Below, piece after piece: positions 29,801-36,844 of a DNA stretch of 64,000 nucleotides; positions within the stretch are counted from its first letter, which is position 1, and each line of letters starts with the position of its first letter. Under the pieces are notes generated by a model, which was not told the origin of the DNA, ran no database searches, and saw only the letters and a list, made by a program, of their open reading frames with translations. Source of the stretch: Megalonaias nervosa (lineage: Eukaryota; Mollusca; Bivalvia; Unionida; Unionidae); the NCBI GenBank assembly GCA_016617855.1, contig JAECUM010001104.1, positions 114,425 to 178,424 on the forward strand, given 5' to 3'. Position numbers and translations under genes: made by a program.

Positions 29801-32800
29801 CAGGAACAACTCTGGACTAAATGCTGGAAATTTAATTGTTTTGCATAATTTGAACTCATTACAACATTTCTTGATGCATTTTTGGTTGAACTGTTTGTGT
29901 ACAATATGCAAATATGCTACTCATTTAACTGTAAAACTTGGAGACCTTTAACCCCCGAAATACAAGTAGAATAAATTCTTCAAATCTGAGAAAATCCTGT
30001 TATTTCTCAGAAATAAAACACTACTACTTTCAGGATATTAAAACTGTATTTATATCCTTAAAAATGAAATCCTAAAGTCAAATCAGGGCTTGATGTAGCT
30101 ACTGAGAAAACTGATGCAACTCCATCATAAAACCCTAACCCAAACCCTTTCAATACTGAAGCTGACCATGGCCACATCTTCCCTCACCAGAGAAATTTAG
30201 GTAACACATTTTGTGTTTATGTTTTAATTCCTTCAAGACACCATTTCCACACCTGTACTTCACTTGATTTGCAATGTTAGTAAATTATGATACAATGACA
30301 TTTTATTTTGAATCTACAGCAACTGTTTATTACACTGCACTTACAAGTTTGAAAGCATGTGTTAACTTGAACAATTCCGACTGGCTACTTTTGAACAGAA
30401 GAGCTGGGAACTTATGAGGAAAATAATATTGAGTACAGAGTAATTATAAACCTAGAAAACTCACACAATTTCATCTTGTCTGACAAATCTTTAAGAATTA
30501 TGTATTTAAAAAAATACTCTTCAGATGTCAGTTGATGATAAGCACCAGTTTTGTGAGATAAATGATCTATTAAGCTTCATTTCCCTTGGGTTCCTTCCCC
30601 TTTATCTGACAAAACCTGTGTATATCTGTGCCAATTTATATCTGATGGAATAATTTATTAAATACTTCCAACCATAAAAAAATGATGGCTTCATGATATA
30701 CTAAAATGAATTTCTTCACCTATGTAAACAATATCTTTTATTCTATTTATTCAACTTGCCTGTATGCACATTGTCAATATGACTGTGCGAGAGATTTTCA
30801 TTCCAGAAAATGCATTGGTGTAAGGACCTACAGAAATTCATCAGCATCAAAACAGGTCATTCAAAATGGGAAAATATTCTTACTTTCCAAGGTCACAAAG
30901 GTAAAATGGCACAAAAAAAACCAAGCGAATCAAGACTATTTTAGTAAATGTTTTGGCATGGTATTATAAGGGTTTAATGTTATTTATTCTGTGTTTATTG
31001 AGCCATCAGACATTATTTCCTGTGGGATTTATCAAAAGAAAGTTACCTTAAGTGCTTAATTGTTGTTGTCTCAATGTAATCGTCCACTGGTTACTGGTCA
31101 TTTTTAGCCCAAAATCAGTTTGGCCTGGGACTATTTGGCAAGGATGTTCGGGGATGGTCCATAATACCATGCTATCAGACAGACTATAGTCTGCTTCACA
31201 TTAGCCAATTTTACAACTGAACAGGCAAGTTGAATTCAATTATATGTTGCATGTATGAAATGAAGAGTAATGTCTGAGTTCTTGACATCCAGTGCAACTA
31301 ATCTTTTGAGAAACATGTTCACGTATGAACATGGTTATTATAATAATAATCTCATACAGTTGTTCATGTGAAATAATTGAATGTGCAATGAATCCAATTC
31401 ATGTGTGCATATGAAATGTGAATCATTATATTCATAATAAACAATGTCACATGCATTACACAGTTCAGTTATTCTATTTTTAGCTGTTTACAGGGAGCTG
31501 TAGAACTCTGCTGAGTTTTGTGTAACCCAGATGCTGTAGTCAATGGTAACATTGGCTCAGAGGAAAGAATTGGTTTACTCATAGTGAGGGGCCAATGGGT
31601 CTGCAGGGAAAGAGGTTTACTCATAGTGAAGGGCCAATGGGTCTGCAGGGAAAGAGGTTTACTCATAGTGAGGGGCCAATGGGTCTGCAGGGAAAGAGGT
31701 TTACTCATAGTGAGGGGCCGATGGGTCTGCAGGGAAAGAGGTTTACTCATAGTGAGGGGCCAATGTGTCTGCAGGGAAAGAGGTTTACTCAGTGAAGGGC
31801 CAATGGGTCTGCAGGGAAAGAGGTTTACTCATAGTGAGGGGCCAATGGGTCTGCAGGGAAAGAGGTTTACTCATAGTGAGGGGCCAATGGGTCTGCAGGG
31901 AAAGAGGTTTACTCATAGTGAGGGGCCAATGGGTCTGCAGGGAAAGAGGTTTACTCATAGTGAGGGGCCAATGGGTCTGCAGGGAAAGAGGTTTCCCAAT
32001 GTATCCTTCAGCAGACTGGGAGTGGGCCATGTCTGACTACCCCTTGAGAGCTTTGGATATACCTCATGTTCACTGACTAGATGCCTTGAGATACATATAT
32101 ATTTTCCACTTTTTAATCAATATAATTCTATATCACTATAGGGGCTACAATTAATTATACTTATATTTACTTGATGATGAACCATACATTGTTCATATTT
32201 ATTTATAAATTCTATAAACTGATCATCCATGGTAATAGATCCATGTATCAATCACATTTGTTTATGAATTTCATACACTGATTCTCATTTGACTGCTCAT
32301 TAACATTATATGTTCTGATTTGTTCTTTTATTAACAATAACACTTTCTTATATCCCTTGTTGAATGCAAATCATTCTTTTAAATCTATTTTTGGACTTTA
32401 TACACTGGAGTATGGTATTAGATTCATTGTTCGATTAAATTATAAAGTAACATCACTACAGTGGTCCCCCTTTTACTTGGCCACCCCTTCTGCACCGGGA
32501 AAGTGACCTTATAAGATGGGTGGCCTTTCCTGAGGGGGACTAACTTTTTTGTGAGAAGTATATGTAATGTGCGTAGTAAGAAAGCTACATACTTCAAAGC
32601 ATTTAATATCTTCATTTATTATCTTCATTTAAAAGTAACATTAATTATTAAAAGGTTCTTCTTGTCATAATAATAGGCTTATTTCAACTGAATATACATT
32701 AATAGTTCTTACTGTTGATGTAAGTGTGATATGCGAGCGGGTATTGTTGTCATGCACATTGCAAAACCAGTCAAAAACGTCTTTTAAATCTTGGTACTTA

Positions 32801-35800
32801 CATAATTCTCTTTCCATTTCCTCCATTTTCCCACTGCTGCTGAATAATCTAATTGGTTACGATGTTGTTTATTTGAGTCTTTTCAACATAAAATTGTTTT
32901 ACTCGAGTCTTTTTTAAATAAAATTTTTCGGCAAGTCCCCCTCCCCACCCCACCCGATGTCGTTGAGTAGAATAACTGACTTTCTTCTAAAGTAATACGT
33001 CTCCGTTTACGTGATGACATGTTAATGTTTGGTAATGATTTATTCAGATGTTGCTAACTGTATGCGATTTAATTGTGCAGATGAAACTTTTGCTGAGTGG
33101 ACGAAATGCCTTCTTTGTAAAGGAAGCGATAAATGTGTTGTCACGTGATTTCTGGGTCTTTGTCTGGTACCCTGTTTTGTTCAAGGTTAATTTCTGTGTG
33201 TGTGTGTCTGCACAAAATCTACTTTTAGCCTATGCTGACCATGTTATGATCTTGACAATTACATTCAGCTGTATCGTCAAAGAGACAAACTCGACAGATG
33301 TGAGAAACCCAAAACTCAATCATAACATTGTTGAGCCCATTTCCTGTAAACGTCGGCTTTTACAGATAATGATATAATATAAATCTTAGTGTTACATGCA
33401 CTTTGGTCAACACTTCTTTTAGTAACGGAAACCTGACACTGGGAGACATGTATCGACGGTAGAGATAATCTGATTACTTACCTTACGTCACGATATGAAT
33501 TAATTATTGGCTCTGGACACATCTGAAATAAAAAGTGGCTGCTTGTGTGGGGAACATTTTACATTTTTGTACTAATATGCTGGCCACTGGTCATGTTAGA
33601 GGGGTGGCCATTCTTGAGGGGTACTTTTGAACAGAAACTTGTCAGTGCCAAGGGATTCTGGCCATAAGAAGCGGGTGGCTGCTGGTTGGGGGGGGGGGGG
33701 CCATTCAAGAGGGGGATTACTGTAAATCCAATCCCAGCTTGGTTTTATCCTGTTAATGAAAATTTCATGAGGAGCTGCTATTACCGATTTTCTGAGGTGG
33801 TTTGTTATTATTATTTATGCATATTTACATGACATATATATACTGTTACAATATTTCACAATTAAATTAACATCCTCTACATTTTTTTTTTATTTATATA
33901 AAAGTATTAAGATTTTCTATCTGATGACAAGCAATTTTACTTTAACAGTTAATTTTCAATTGTCCTTTAAACAGTGCTAAAATAAATCTGATAGCCAGAT
34001 GCATGGGGCCCCTCTAATAGATCAGGCCAGTCCTGCATTCTAAGAGATGTGCCCATCAGGCTTGTCTAAAAAATAATCAAATTTGCAAAGGCAAAGACGT
34101 CAGGTATAATCCATCACTTCACATATTACTTAATTTGCTGACAACAGCTAGCGAGATGTATTTGAAGAATGCAGTGAGTGAGTTCAATGTGCTAATTTGC
34201 ATAGGTACGAACAGGACGTGGAACAACCAATATAGGTAAATCACAGAGATTCTAGATATGTGCAGAAGAACAAAAGTTATTACATATCACTGCTATAAAT
34301 GAGAATGTATTAGAGGTTTCTGACATGTCTGTGAACAGCAGCAAGGTTTCTTTGAAGTCAGATTTTACTGCATATAGAAAACACAAAGCACAATCATTTA
34401 AATTGTCATAATAGTGTTTACTGGTAAGTGTGATTCATTTTTGGAGCTGATTTATGCAGCAATTAGCTATCAGCAAAGCCCCCAAATAATAAGTTCAGAA
34501 ATCCTGGTTGGAAGAGATTTACCAGCAAAAAAATAATAAGGGGGATGGGGAAAGGCAATAATTCTCTGCACATACTGCAAACGTATCAACATATGTCAAC
34601 TTAGTATTGACCAGGATTCGCTCAGAGAATCCAGCAGAGAAGTTTGAACACTGGGACCATCCAGTCTCCAGTAAGTGTAGTGATGAACACTAATGACATT
34701 TGCATTACCTTCAAACCCCCTACTGAATTTATATTTGAATTGTAGCAGTTGCAACGTTCTGTGACAAATAATATTACAAAAGGAGAAGTTTTGGGTACAT
34801 GGAAATTTGAGTCCAGGCTTGTGGAATTTAAGCCAGGGTTTGTGATTTTTTTTAAAGTCAGCAGCCCTGGGCCTGTGTCTAAAAAATTGTTTCTTTGAAC
34901 ACTGCTTTCAGATAATGTTGATATTTAACTTATTTTGACCAATTTTTCTTAAATTGTAGATAATGGTAAGATGGATAATAACTTAAATTAAAATCTTGTC
35001 CTGTAACTTTCTCACTTTGTCCCATATTATTTGCCCTTCTAAAAAAATTAGTTAAATAATTGATGATTTGCATAGTCGCACTGCTAATTATTTTTTAAAA
35101 TTCAGGTCATAAACTAAGTCTTATATATTTTACTTATAAATATACAATTGTGTTATAATACTATCATCTTTGTCCCAATTTGATTCTTGTAGCTTTGGAG
35201 ACAAAGTCTCTCCCGTAACCAAAGTTATGATCAATATAAGAAAAACTCTAGGAATCCTGAATTAAGTTTCTTTATGTCATTTTCCTATAAACTTGTGTTT
35301 CTTATGTGGTACTTGTGTTGCTCTGCAATATATTTTTTTCACTAGAGGATATTTACCACGATGTGATAGGTAGAAGTTCACTTCTGTTAAGTTTGTCAAT
35401 GTTGTTGTTGTTGTTGTTGTTGTAGGGTTTAACTTTAACACCATTTTTCAGCATACGATAGGCTATACATAGCGGCCAGTAATAATGGTGGAGAAAGAAT
35501 CTGGGAAAATCCCGGAAAGAACCACCGACCCACGAGAAGCTACTGGCAAGCTTTCTCACATACCCATATTGGCTGAATCCAAGACTCAAACCCATGCAGA
35601 TGTGGTTAAGTGTGTCAAAACAGATGATGTAATAAGCAAAGTTTCTGTCATGAAGTTGTCTGCTTAAAAGCATGCCAAGAGGAAAGTTAAGGAATATATA
35701 ATTGTCCTTTGTTATTCATACTTTGCTTCAATAACAAATGTTTCAAGAGTAATGAGAGGTACCACTATGATATTTTGGAAAAGCTCAAAGTATGTACTCA

Positions 35801-36394
35801 AGTCAATGACACTTGATTCTATCGGTCGAAAGGGGCATAATAATGATAACACCTTCCTACTCCCAATTAGCACAAGGTAACTAACTTTCGAAGTTCACAA
35901 TCTGACCCTTCGAGGACCCCATTCCAACCCATACGATCTGCGCATTAAGTTACTAATAACTTAAGACGCTTTGAAGGACATTCCACACATCTACCCCAAA
36001 TACAATTTAAGTACCTTACTAGTTTTGAATGGCCACTTTTATGCAAAGTTTATTTATTGCTTCATGTCTTCTCCACTCGGGCTTTCTAATTACTAAAACC
36101 CTACAGTAAGAGTCAAGGATAGATCCCAGTGGGAAAAAAAAAAACGAAAAAAAAAAACCATTACCGTCGCCTAATTCGATACTTCCAGATTTCATTGTCA
36201 TAAGCAATATCCCTGAGGATGATGCATGTTTGAGCGACATGGCAAATATCAGCTATATGAAGAAAGTCAATCTTTAAAATATGCTCAATTATTTCTCTAG
36301 GCAGCTGCAGAAAATAACTACGTTCTGTTTTGTTGTCCTCCATGTTGTTGTTGTTAACTGTAATTCCCTCCGATATTTTATCGGAGCACTCCAT
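2196..36394 (-). CDS. FBXO21: FBXO21 (F-box only protein 21) host gene, ten exons, C-terminus off the left edge
   Basis: Coding exons, in transcript order: 36394-36165, 26383-26138, 19752-19628, 19176-19021, 15547-15420, 13097-12964, 11355-11214, 9925-9746, 7321-7199 and 2266-2196. Each has AG acceptor and GT donor dinucleotides, and phases match at all nine junctions (2,2,1,1,0,2,0,0,0), giving 1,535 coding nt. Family knowledge: FBXO21 is a substrate receptor of SCF ubiquitin ligases, with an N-terminal F-box, a central SirB1/transglutaminase-like region with TPR-like helices, and a C-terminal YccV-like domain. The exons follow that order: F-box in exon 1, SirB1-like core in exons 5-7, helical repeats in exons 8-9, start of the YccV-like domain in exon 10. 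The remaining YccV exon(s) and the 3' UTR are not seen and should lie left of position 1. Alternative transcripts cannot be judged. Confidence 0.88.
2990..3613 (-). other. Unassigned minus-strand open stretch in intron 9
   Basis: Two adjacent minus-strand ORFs (2990-3277 and 3287-3613) without recognisable domains. Position and strand would suit the 3' part of the decayed DIRS-like element at 3.6-5.5 kb. I cannot support a product. Confidence 0.25.
3600..5500 (-). mobile_element. Decayed DIRS-type retrotransposon fragment (RNase H tail and recombinase region)
   Basis: The minus strand between 5500 and 4900 gives, across frames, ASDALSHLVQPQLS and HVYARASLYPSIDRLLASF. These resemble the end of the RNase H region of DIRS/YR retrotransposons (xxDALSR then YAFPPxxLL). 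Further down (about 4150-4080) the minus strand reads VKLRVFFQWCRQKHISP, resembling the YxxxWxxFxxWC N-terminal segment of their tyrosine recombinases. Frames are broken throughout and the catalytic RHRY residues were not found. The family call rests on short motifs. Long ORFs at 2990-3613 on the same strand may be the rest of this element but were not recognised. Confidence 0.4.
6078..7023. repeat. Minisatellite, 40 bp unit, ~23 copies
   Basis: A very regular array of ttgtaaaagccttgtactaa plus atttgactaatgtattttca. Variants alternate (taatg or tagag before tattttca; atatgac or atttgac), and the edges are more diverged than the centre. It lies in intron 9, ending 176 bp before exon 9. Confidence 0.97.
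7199..7321 (-). CDS. FBXO21: FBXO21 exon 9
   Basis: Acceptor attag and donor gtcagt. It is 41 codons in phase 0. It contains LQRIADGDQARMGLVAYLM, equivalent to the last helical repeat before the YccV-like domain. The tail is Asn/Gln-rich. Confidence 0.82.
8045..8226. repeat. Minisatellite, ~50 bp unit, 4 copies
   Basis: Repeats of aaccatgcatagtat followed by gatggatagaaagtc, with indels between copies. Intron 8. Confidence 0.85.
8990..9176. repeat. Minisatellite, ~48 bp unit, 4 copies
   Basis: Near-identical copies of aactataaccacacgtaaca plus ccttccatcacagatcagttaat. One copy lacks the cacacgt part. Intron 8. Confidence 0.92.
9746..9925 (-). CDS. FBXO21: FBXO21 exon 8 (TPR-like helices)
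   Basis: Acceptor ttgtag and donor gtaagt. It is exactly 60 codons in phase 0. It contains RMVRNLVGIGRQQGRMGDS and LLQVRVNLHLNINLPD, matching the helical repeat region that follows the SirB1-like core. Confidence 0.85.
10320..10970. repeat. Minisatellite, 40 bp unit, ~16 copies in two sub-families
   Basis: Unit agatataacctggtacaagt plus tttctattctcttaaaacat. After 10510 the units diverge into a form with aaatgcaaatttctgg and then one with cttagtacag and ctctccaaacac. The drift along the array is typical of unequal exchange. Intron 7. Confidence 0.94.
11214..11355 (-). CDS. FBXO21: FBXO21 exon 7
   Basis: Acceptor cctcag and donor gtacca. It contains YTYIDVFNGGKLLS, the counterpart of the family's YIDxFxxGxxLS segment. 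It enters in phase 2 and exits in phase 0. Confidence 0.84.
12160..12790. repeat. Diverged tandem repeat, ~150 bp unit (copy 1 of a family also at 26.5-27.9 kb)
   Basis: Recurrent blocks: (gt)gataacaagattttcaagatgg, then tttaggaccaactagacatca, then cattcaggagtag. On the minus strand each unit gives the recurring peptide ILNIFLLLILLNGWS. The same blocks recur at 26,560-27,960. The array lies in the intron between exons 6 and 7. Confidence 0.8.
12964..13097 (-). CDS. FBXO21: FBXO21 exon 6 (SirB1-like core)
   Basis: Acceptor atttcag and donor gtaaga. It contains KTGIPISLSVVYSSVAKRLG followed by NFPAHFLL, the most conserved stretch of the SirB1-like domain (RRTGIPIS...N.PxHFLL). It exits in phase 2. 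Confidence 0.88.
13690..13905. repeat. Two-copy tandem repeat, ~110 bp unit
   Basis: The block with tcattgttggttcatcaat, then aactaatagat, then ttgtgtaattacc and aacttaacttgttcatcaat occurs twice, back to back, with substitutions. Confidence 0.8.
14100..14345. mobile_element. Partial MITE-like palindromic element
   Basis: It shares ttggagtaatcagcagaacaaacaacatag and the inverted partner cctatgttgtttgctgtt with the better copies at 16.2 and 20.0 kb. The flank tatatactgtatatcattttaccttgtctat recurs at 14240-14335 and 15340-15425, so the region is internally duplicated. Confidence 0.5.
15420..15547 (-). CDS. FBXO21: FBXO21 exon 5 (start of SirB1/transglutaminase-like core)
   Basis: Acceptor attacag and donor gtaaaa. 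It contains LNTVLFQQHEFHGNKDDYYN. The signature LxxVLxxxxxFxGNxxDYYNxxNS is shared by FBXO21 and bacterial SirB1 proteins. It exits in phase 0. Confidence 0.85.
16182..16395. mobile_element. MITE-like element with two internal hairpins
   Basis: Begins tactatatatatgcgcttgt. The first hairpin arms are aaactgcacagacc...(16219) and its inverse ending at 16283, with atctgccag/ctggcagat inside. The second hairpin arms are atagaccctgacctgc and gcagttcaggatctat. Same architecture as 20020-20241. The right end runs into a TA microsatellite. Confidence 0.65.
16389..16428. repeat. (TA)n microsatellite
   Basis: About 20 uninterrupted TA units. Confidence 0.98.
16430..16650. repeat. Short tandem repeat, ~65 bp unit, 3 copies
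   Basis: Recurring ttgctg(a/g)c(c)caatgct, acat(t/c)a(g)cac/tcag and tgaccag/ataaaa segments. Diverged. Confidence 0.5.
17728..17799. repeat. (TA)n microsatellite, ~36 units
   Basis: Uninterrupted TA run. ORFs called across it are repeat artefacts. Confidence 0.98.
18420..18795. repeat. Minisatellite, ~25-31 bp unit, ~13 copies
   Basis: Copies of gtgtcaattctaatgtagtaa plus (c)agaggtt with many indels. It lies just 3' (transcript sense) of FBXO21 exon 4. Confidence 0.9.
19021..19176 (-). CDS. FBXO21: FBXO21 exon 4
   Basis: Acceptor actag and donor gtagaa. It encodes GAVMIAQWCQP followed by a helix with IADQLDSLAADVRKLL, matching the FBXO21 segment before the SirB1-like core. It enters in phase 1 and exits in phase 1. 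Confidence 0.8.
19628..19752 (-). CDS. FBXO21: FBXO21 exon 3
   Basis: Acceptor ttcag and donor gtgagc. It contains LTVKYYAEKVLRFLQHEYL, matching the helical segment (LTxKYYAxKxLxxLxxxxx) of FBXO21. It enters in phase 2 and exits in phase 1. Confidence 0.83.
20020..20241. mobile_element. MITE with ~32 bp terminal inverted repeats and TA target site
   Basis: The left end taccatatatgctcgcttat and the inverse of the right end (taccatatatactttcttgt) form imperfect terminal inverted repeats of about 30 bp, bounded by TA on both sides. Two internal hairpins have arms atagaccctgatcttcc/ggaagaccagggtctat and aatctgccat/atggcagatt. There is no coding capacity. TA target preference suggests mobilisation by a Tc1/mariner-type transposase (inference). 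Confidence 0.75.
20370..21690 (-). mobile_element. Decayed DIRS-type retrotransposon fragment with reverse transcriptase
   Basis: Minus-strand frames from about 20970 give SRPFIIRKASGRLRLFIDLS, then a FHIPI segment. A later frame gives VAYPDNLLQEH at the position of the catalytic YxDD box, and then LLSLLNHLGFLVNWEKFNP. The order and spacing are those of DIRS-type RT domains (LDLSRLN, DAYFHIPI, YLDD, LGFxVNxxKS). The YxDD box has become YPDN, and stops break the frames, so it is inactive. The part above 21130 should be the region upstream of RT but shows no recognisable domain. It is nested between FBXO21 exons 2 and 3. Confidence 0.65.
22204..22423 (-). other. Unassigned exon-like stretch
   Basis: On the minus strand a pyrimidine-rich acceptor (gcttgcttcag) is followed by 62 open codons containing KCNKCNRSEAEEDMHGLSLE, a TGA and then a cag|gtaatt donor-like site. 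It is on the same strand as FBXO21, but phases show exon 2 joins exon 3 directly without it. It could be a poison/cassette exon, a remnant of the DIRS element, or chance. No family recognised. Confidence 0.25.
23535..24400. repeat. Minisatellite A, ~36 bp unit, ~22 copies
   Basis: Copies of gagtcatatctagtgaggtt plus ctgtatataacatttt(g). The minus strand reads as a periodic peptide (YRTSLDMTPNVI). It is contiguous with the related minisatellite at 24.6-26.0 kb. Confidence 0.93.
24600..25995. repeat. Minisatellite B, ~38 bp unit, ~36 copies
   Basis: Copies of gaggttgcacccagagatgt plus tctatgtacatcacatct. Blocks of one variant alternate with blocks of another (ggatttgtatctagagatgt). The edge copies (ggagttgtatccagagatgt...tatataacatcacatt) are intermediate to minisatellite A, so A and B share an ancestor. 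The array ends 143 bp before FBXO21 exon 2. Confidence 0.93.
26138..26383 (-). CDS. FBXO21: FBXO21 exon 2
   Basis: Acceptor ttttcag and donor gtaagta. It encodes about 82 residues, including YNWYIEYKNRHLFGLMIRRM, which corresponds to the segment after the F-box in vertebrate FBXO21. The phase 2 entry completes the Arg codon split from exon 1, and the exon exits in phase 2. Confidence 0.85.
26560..27960. repeat. Diverged tandem repeat, ~150 bp unit, ~9 copies (family also at 12.2-12.8 kb)
   Basis: Each unit carries gataacaagattttcaagatgg, then gtggccatattggatgtcag, ggcaccattttcatttagga and accaactagacatcataaga. Minus-strand translations repeat ILKILLSLLLLNEWSYRH. Copies are 70-85% alike by eye. 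Looks like a long-established satellite-type array. Confidence 0.85.
28633..28975. repeat. Minisatellite, 43 bp unit, 8 copies
   Basis: Copies of tgactggcccatttcaaaac plus agtctcatgacccctagtacaac, highly alike. It directly abuts the SINE that begins at about 28972. Confidence 0.95.
28972..29250 (+). mobile_element. tRNA-derived SINE with (CAA)n tail
   Basis: The head is tRNA-like: an A-box-like tgagtggtctaaaatactgg and, 50 bp on, a B-box ggttcgtggttcgagtctct. It is followed by a conserved body (ccatgggttggtggttctca, ggattcttcctccaccattt) and a caacaacaaca tail ending in a short A run. The body matches the inverted copy at 35.4 kb. Family knowledge: tRNA-derived SINEs are transcribed by Pol III from these boxes and mobilised by LINEs. 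An ORF of 129 codons across it is not a gene. Confidence 0.85.
29251..31554. other. FBXO21 intron 1, no gene seen
   Basis: AT-rich sequence with scattered short ORFs and no recognised domain or repeat. Confidence 0.5.
31555..31992. repeat. Minisatellite, 42 bp unit, ~10.5 copies, open in several frames
   Basis: A nearly perfect unit, gaggggccaatgggtctgca plus gggaaagaggtttactcatagt. Because 42 is divisible by 3 and the unit lacks stops in three frames, long periodic ORFs appear: GPMGLQGKRFTHSE and VRGQWVCRERGLLI on the plus strand, MSKPLSLQTHWPLT on the minus strand. One copy lacks 4 bp (near 31790), which shifts the frames. It lies in FBXO21 intron 1. Nothing indicates that it is translated. 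Confidence 0.96.
32459..33722. mobile_element. Non-autonomous pogo/Tigger-like DNA transposon with TA target site
   Basis: The left end CAGTGGTCCCCCTTTTACTT and the inverse of the right end (CAGTAATCCCCCTCTTGAAT) are imperfect terminal inverted repeats. Both are flanked by TA. CAGT termini with TA duplication fit the pogo/Tigger branch of Tc1/mariner (family knowledge). Sub-terminal blocks with ggtggcc recur in both halves. No transposase is recognisable in the ~1.26 kb. Two plus-strand ORFs (63 and 109 codons) show no domain. Confidence 0.7.
33725..35395. other. FBXO21 intron 1, no gene seen
   Basis: AT-rich, no supported feature between the pogo-like element and the inverted SINE. Confidence 0.5.
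35398..35640 (-). mobile_element. tRNA-derived SINE, second copy, inverted
   Basis: A (GTT)n run at 35401-35424 is the complement of the CAA tail. The body ccagtaataatggtggagaa...accaccgacccacg is the inverse of the 28.97 kb copy. The B-box-like ccaagactcaaaccca lies near 35580. It inserted opposite to the first copy, in FBXO21 sense. Confidence 0.8.
36165..36394 (-). CDS. FBXO21: FBXO21 exon 1 (start codon and F-box)
   Basis: The first ATG is at 36394. An upstream in-frame GTG is not a likely start. The exon encodes about 76 residues, with an F-box carrying the motif LPREIIEHILKIDFLHIADI. In the family this helix bundle binds SKP1. The donor (cgacg|gtaatg) leaves phase 2. The 5' side is packed with AG microsatellites at 36409-36451 and 36559-36595, so the leader and promoter are probably in or beyond these repeats. 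Confidence 0.85.
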
Positions 36395-36402
36395 GTGTGT
36401 TA

Positions 36403-36408
<6 letters not shown>

Positions 36409-36451
<43 letters not shown>
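36409..36451. repeat. (AG)n microsatellite at the FBXO21 5' end
   Basis: About 21 AG units starting 15 bp upstream of the FBXO21 ATG. On the gene's own strand it reads (CT)n. Confidence 0.97.
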
Positions 36452-36454
<3 letters not shown>

Positions 36455-36555
36455 ATAATATGGTGGCAGAGGATTAATGTTGTGCTAAATATCTACCTTC
36501 TATTTTCCATCTAACAACCAATATAAACTTCATAGTATAATATAGTAATCTGCTG

Positions 36556-36558
<3 letters not shown>

Positions 36559-36595
<37 letters not shown>
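36559..36595. repeat. (AG)n microsatellite, second tract
   Basis: About 17 AG units. Together with 36409-36451 it gives two polypyrimidine tracts on the coding strand upstream of FBXO21. GAGA-type promoter elements are possible, but this is inference. Confidence 0.96.
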
Positions 36596-36597
<2 letters not shown>

Positions 36598-36844
36598 ATT
36601 GCAGTGCTGAGAAAGTGAACGTCACCATACTTTGAACTTAGAAATATGTACATTGTCTATGTGAATGTCACACGAATTTTGTAATAATAATAATAATAAT
36701 TGTTGTGTTATTGTGTTAAAACATAAGATGAGACGCCGTGTTCTAACGATCAATAACTTCAATATATACAAGTCACTACTGTGAGGTCTTAACACAGAGT
36801 GCTATCAAAGAGGCAGACGCCAGTGAGAGATTGGATTTCTTCCT

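Noticed and set aside
31469..32076. A repeat-protein gene (collagen-like GPMGLQGK)
   Set aside because: The signal comes from a 42-bp tandem unit open in several frames on both strands. No start context, splice structure or domain supports it.
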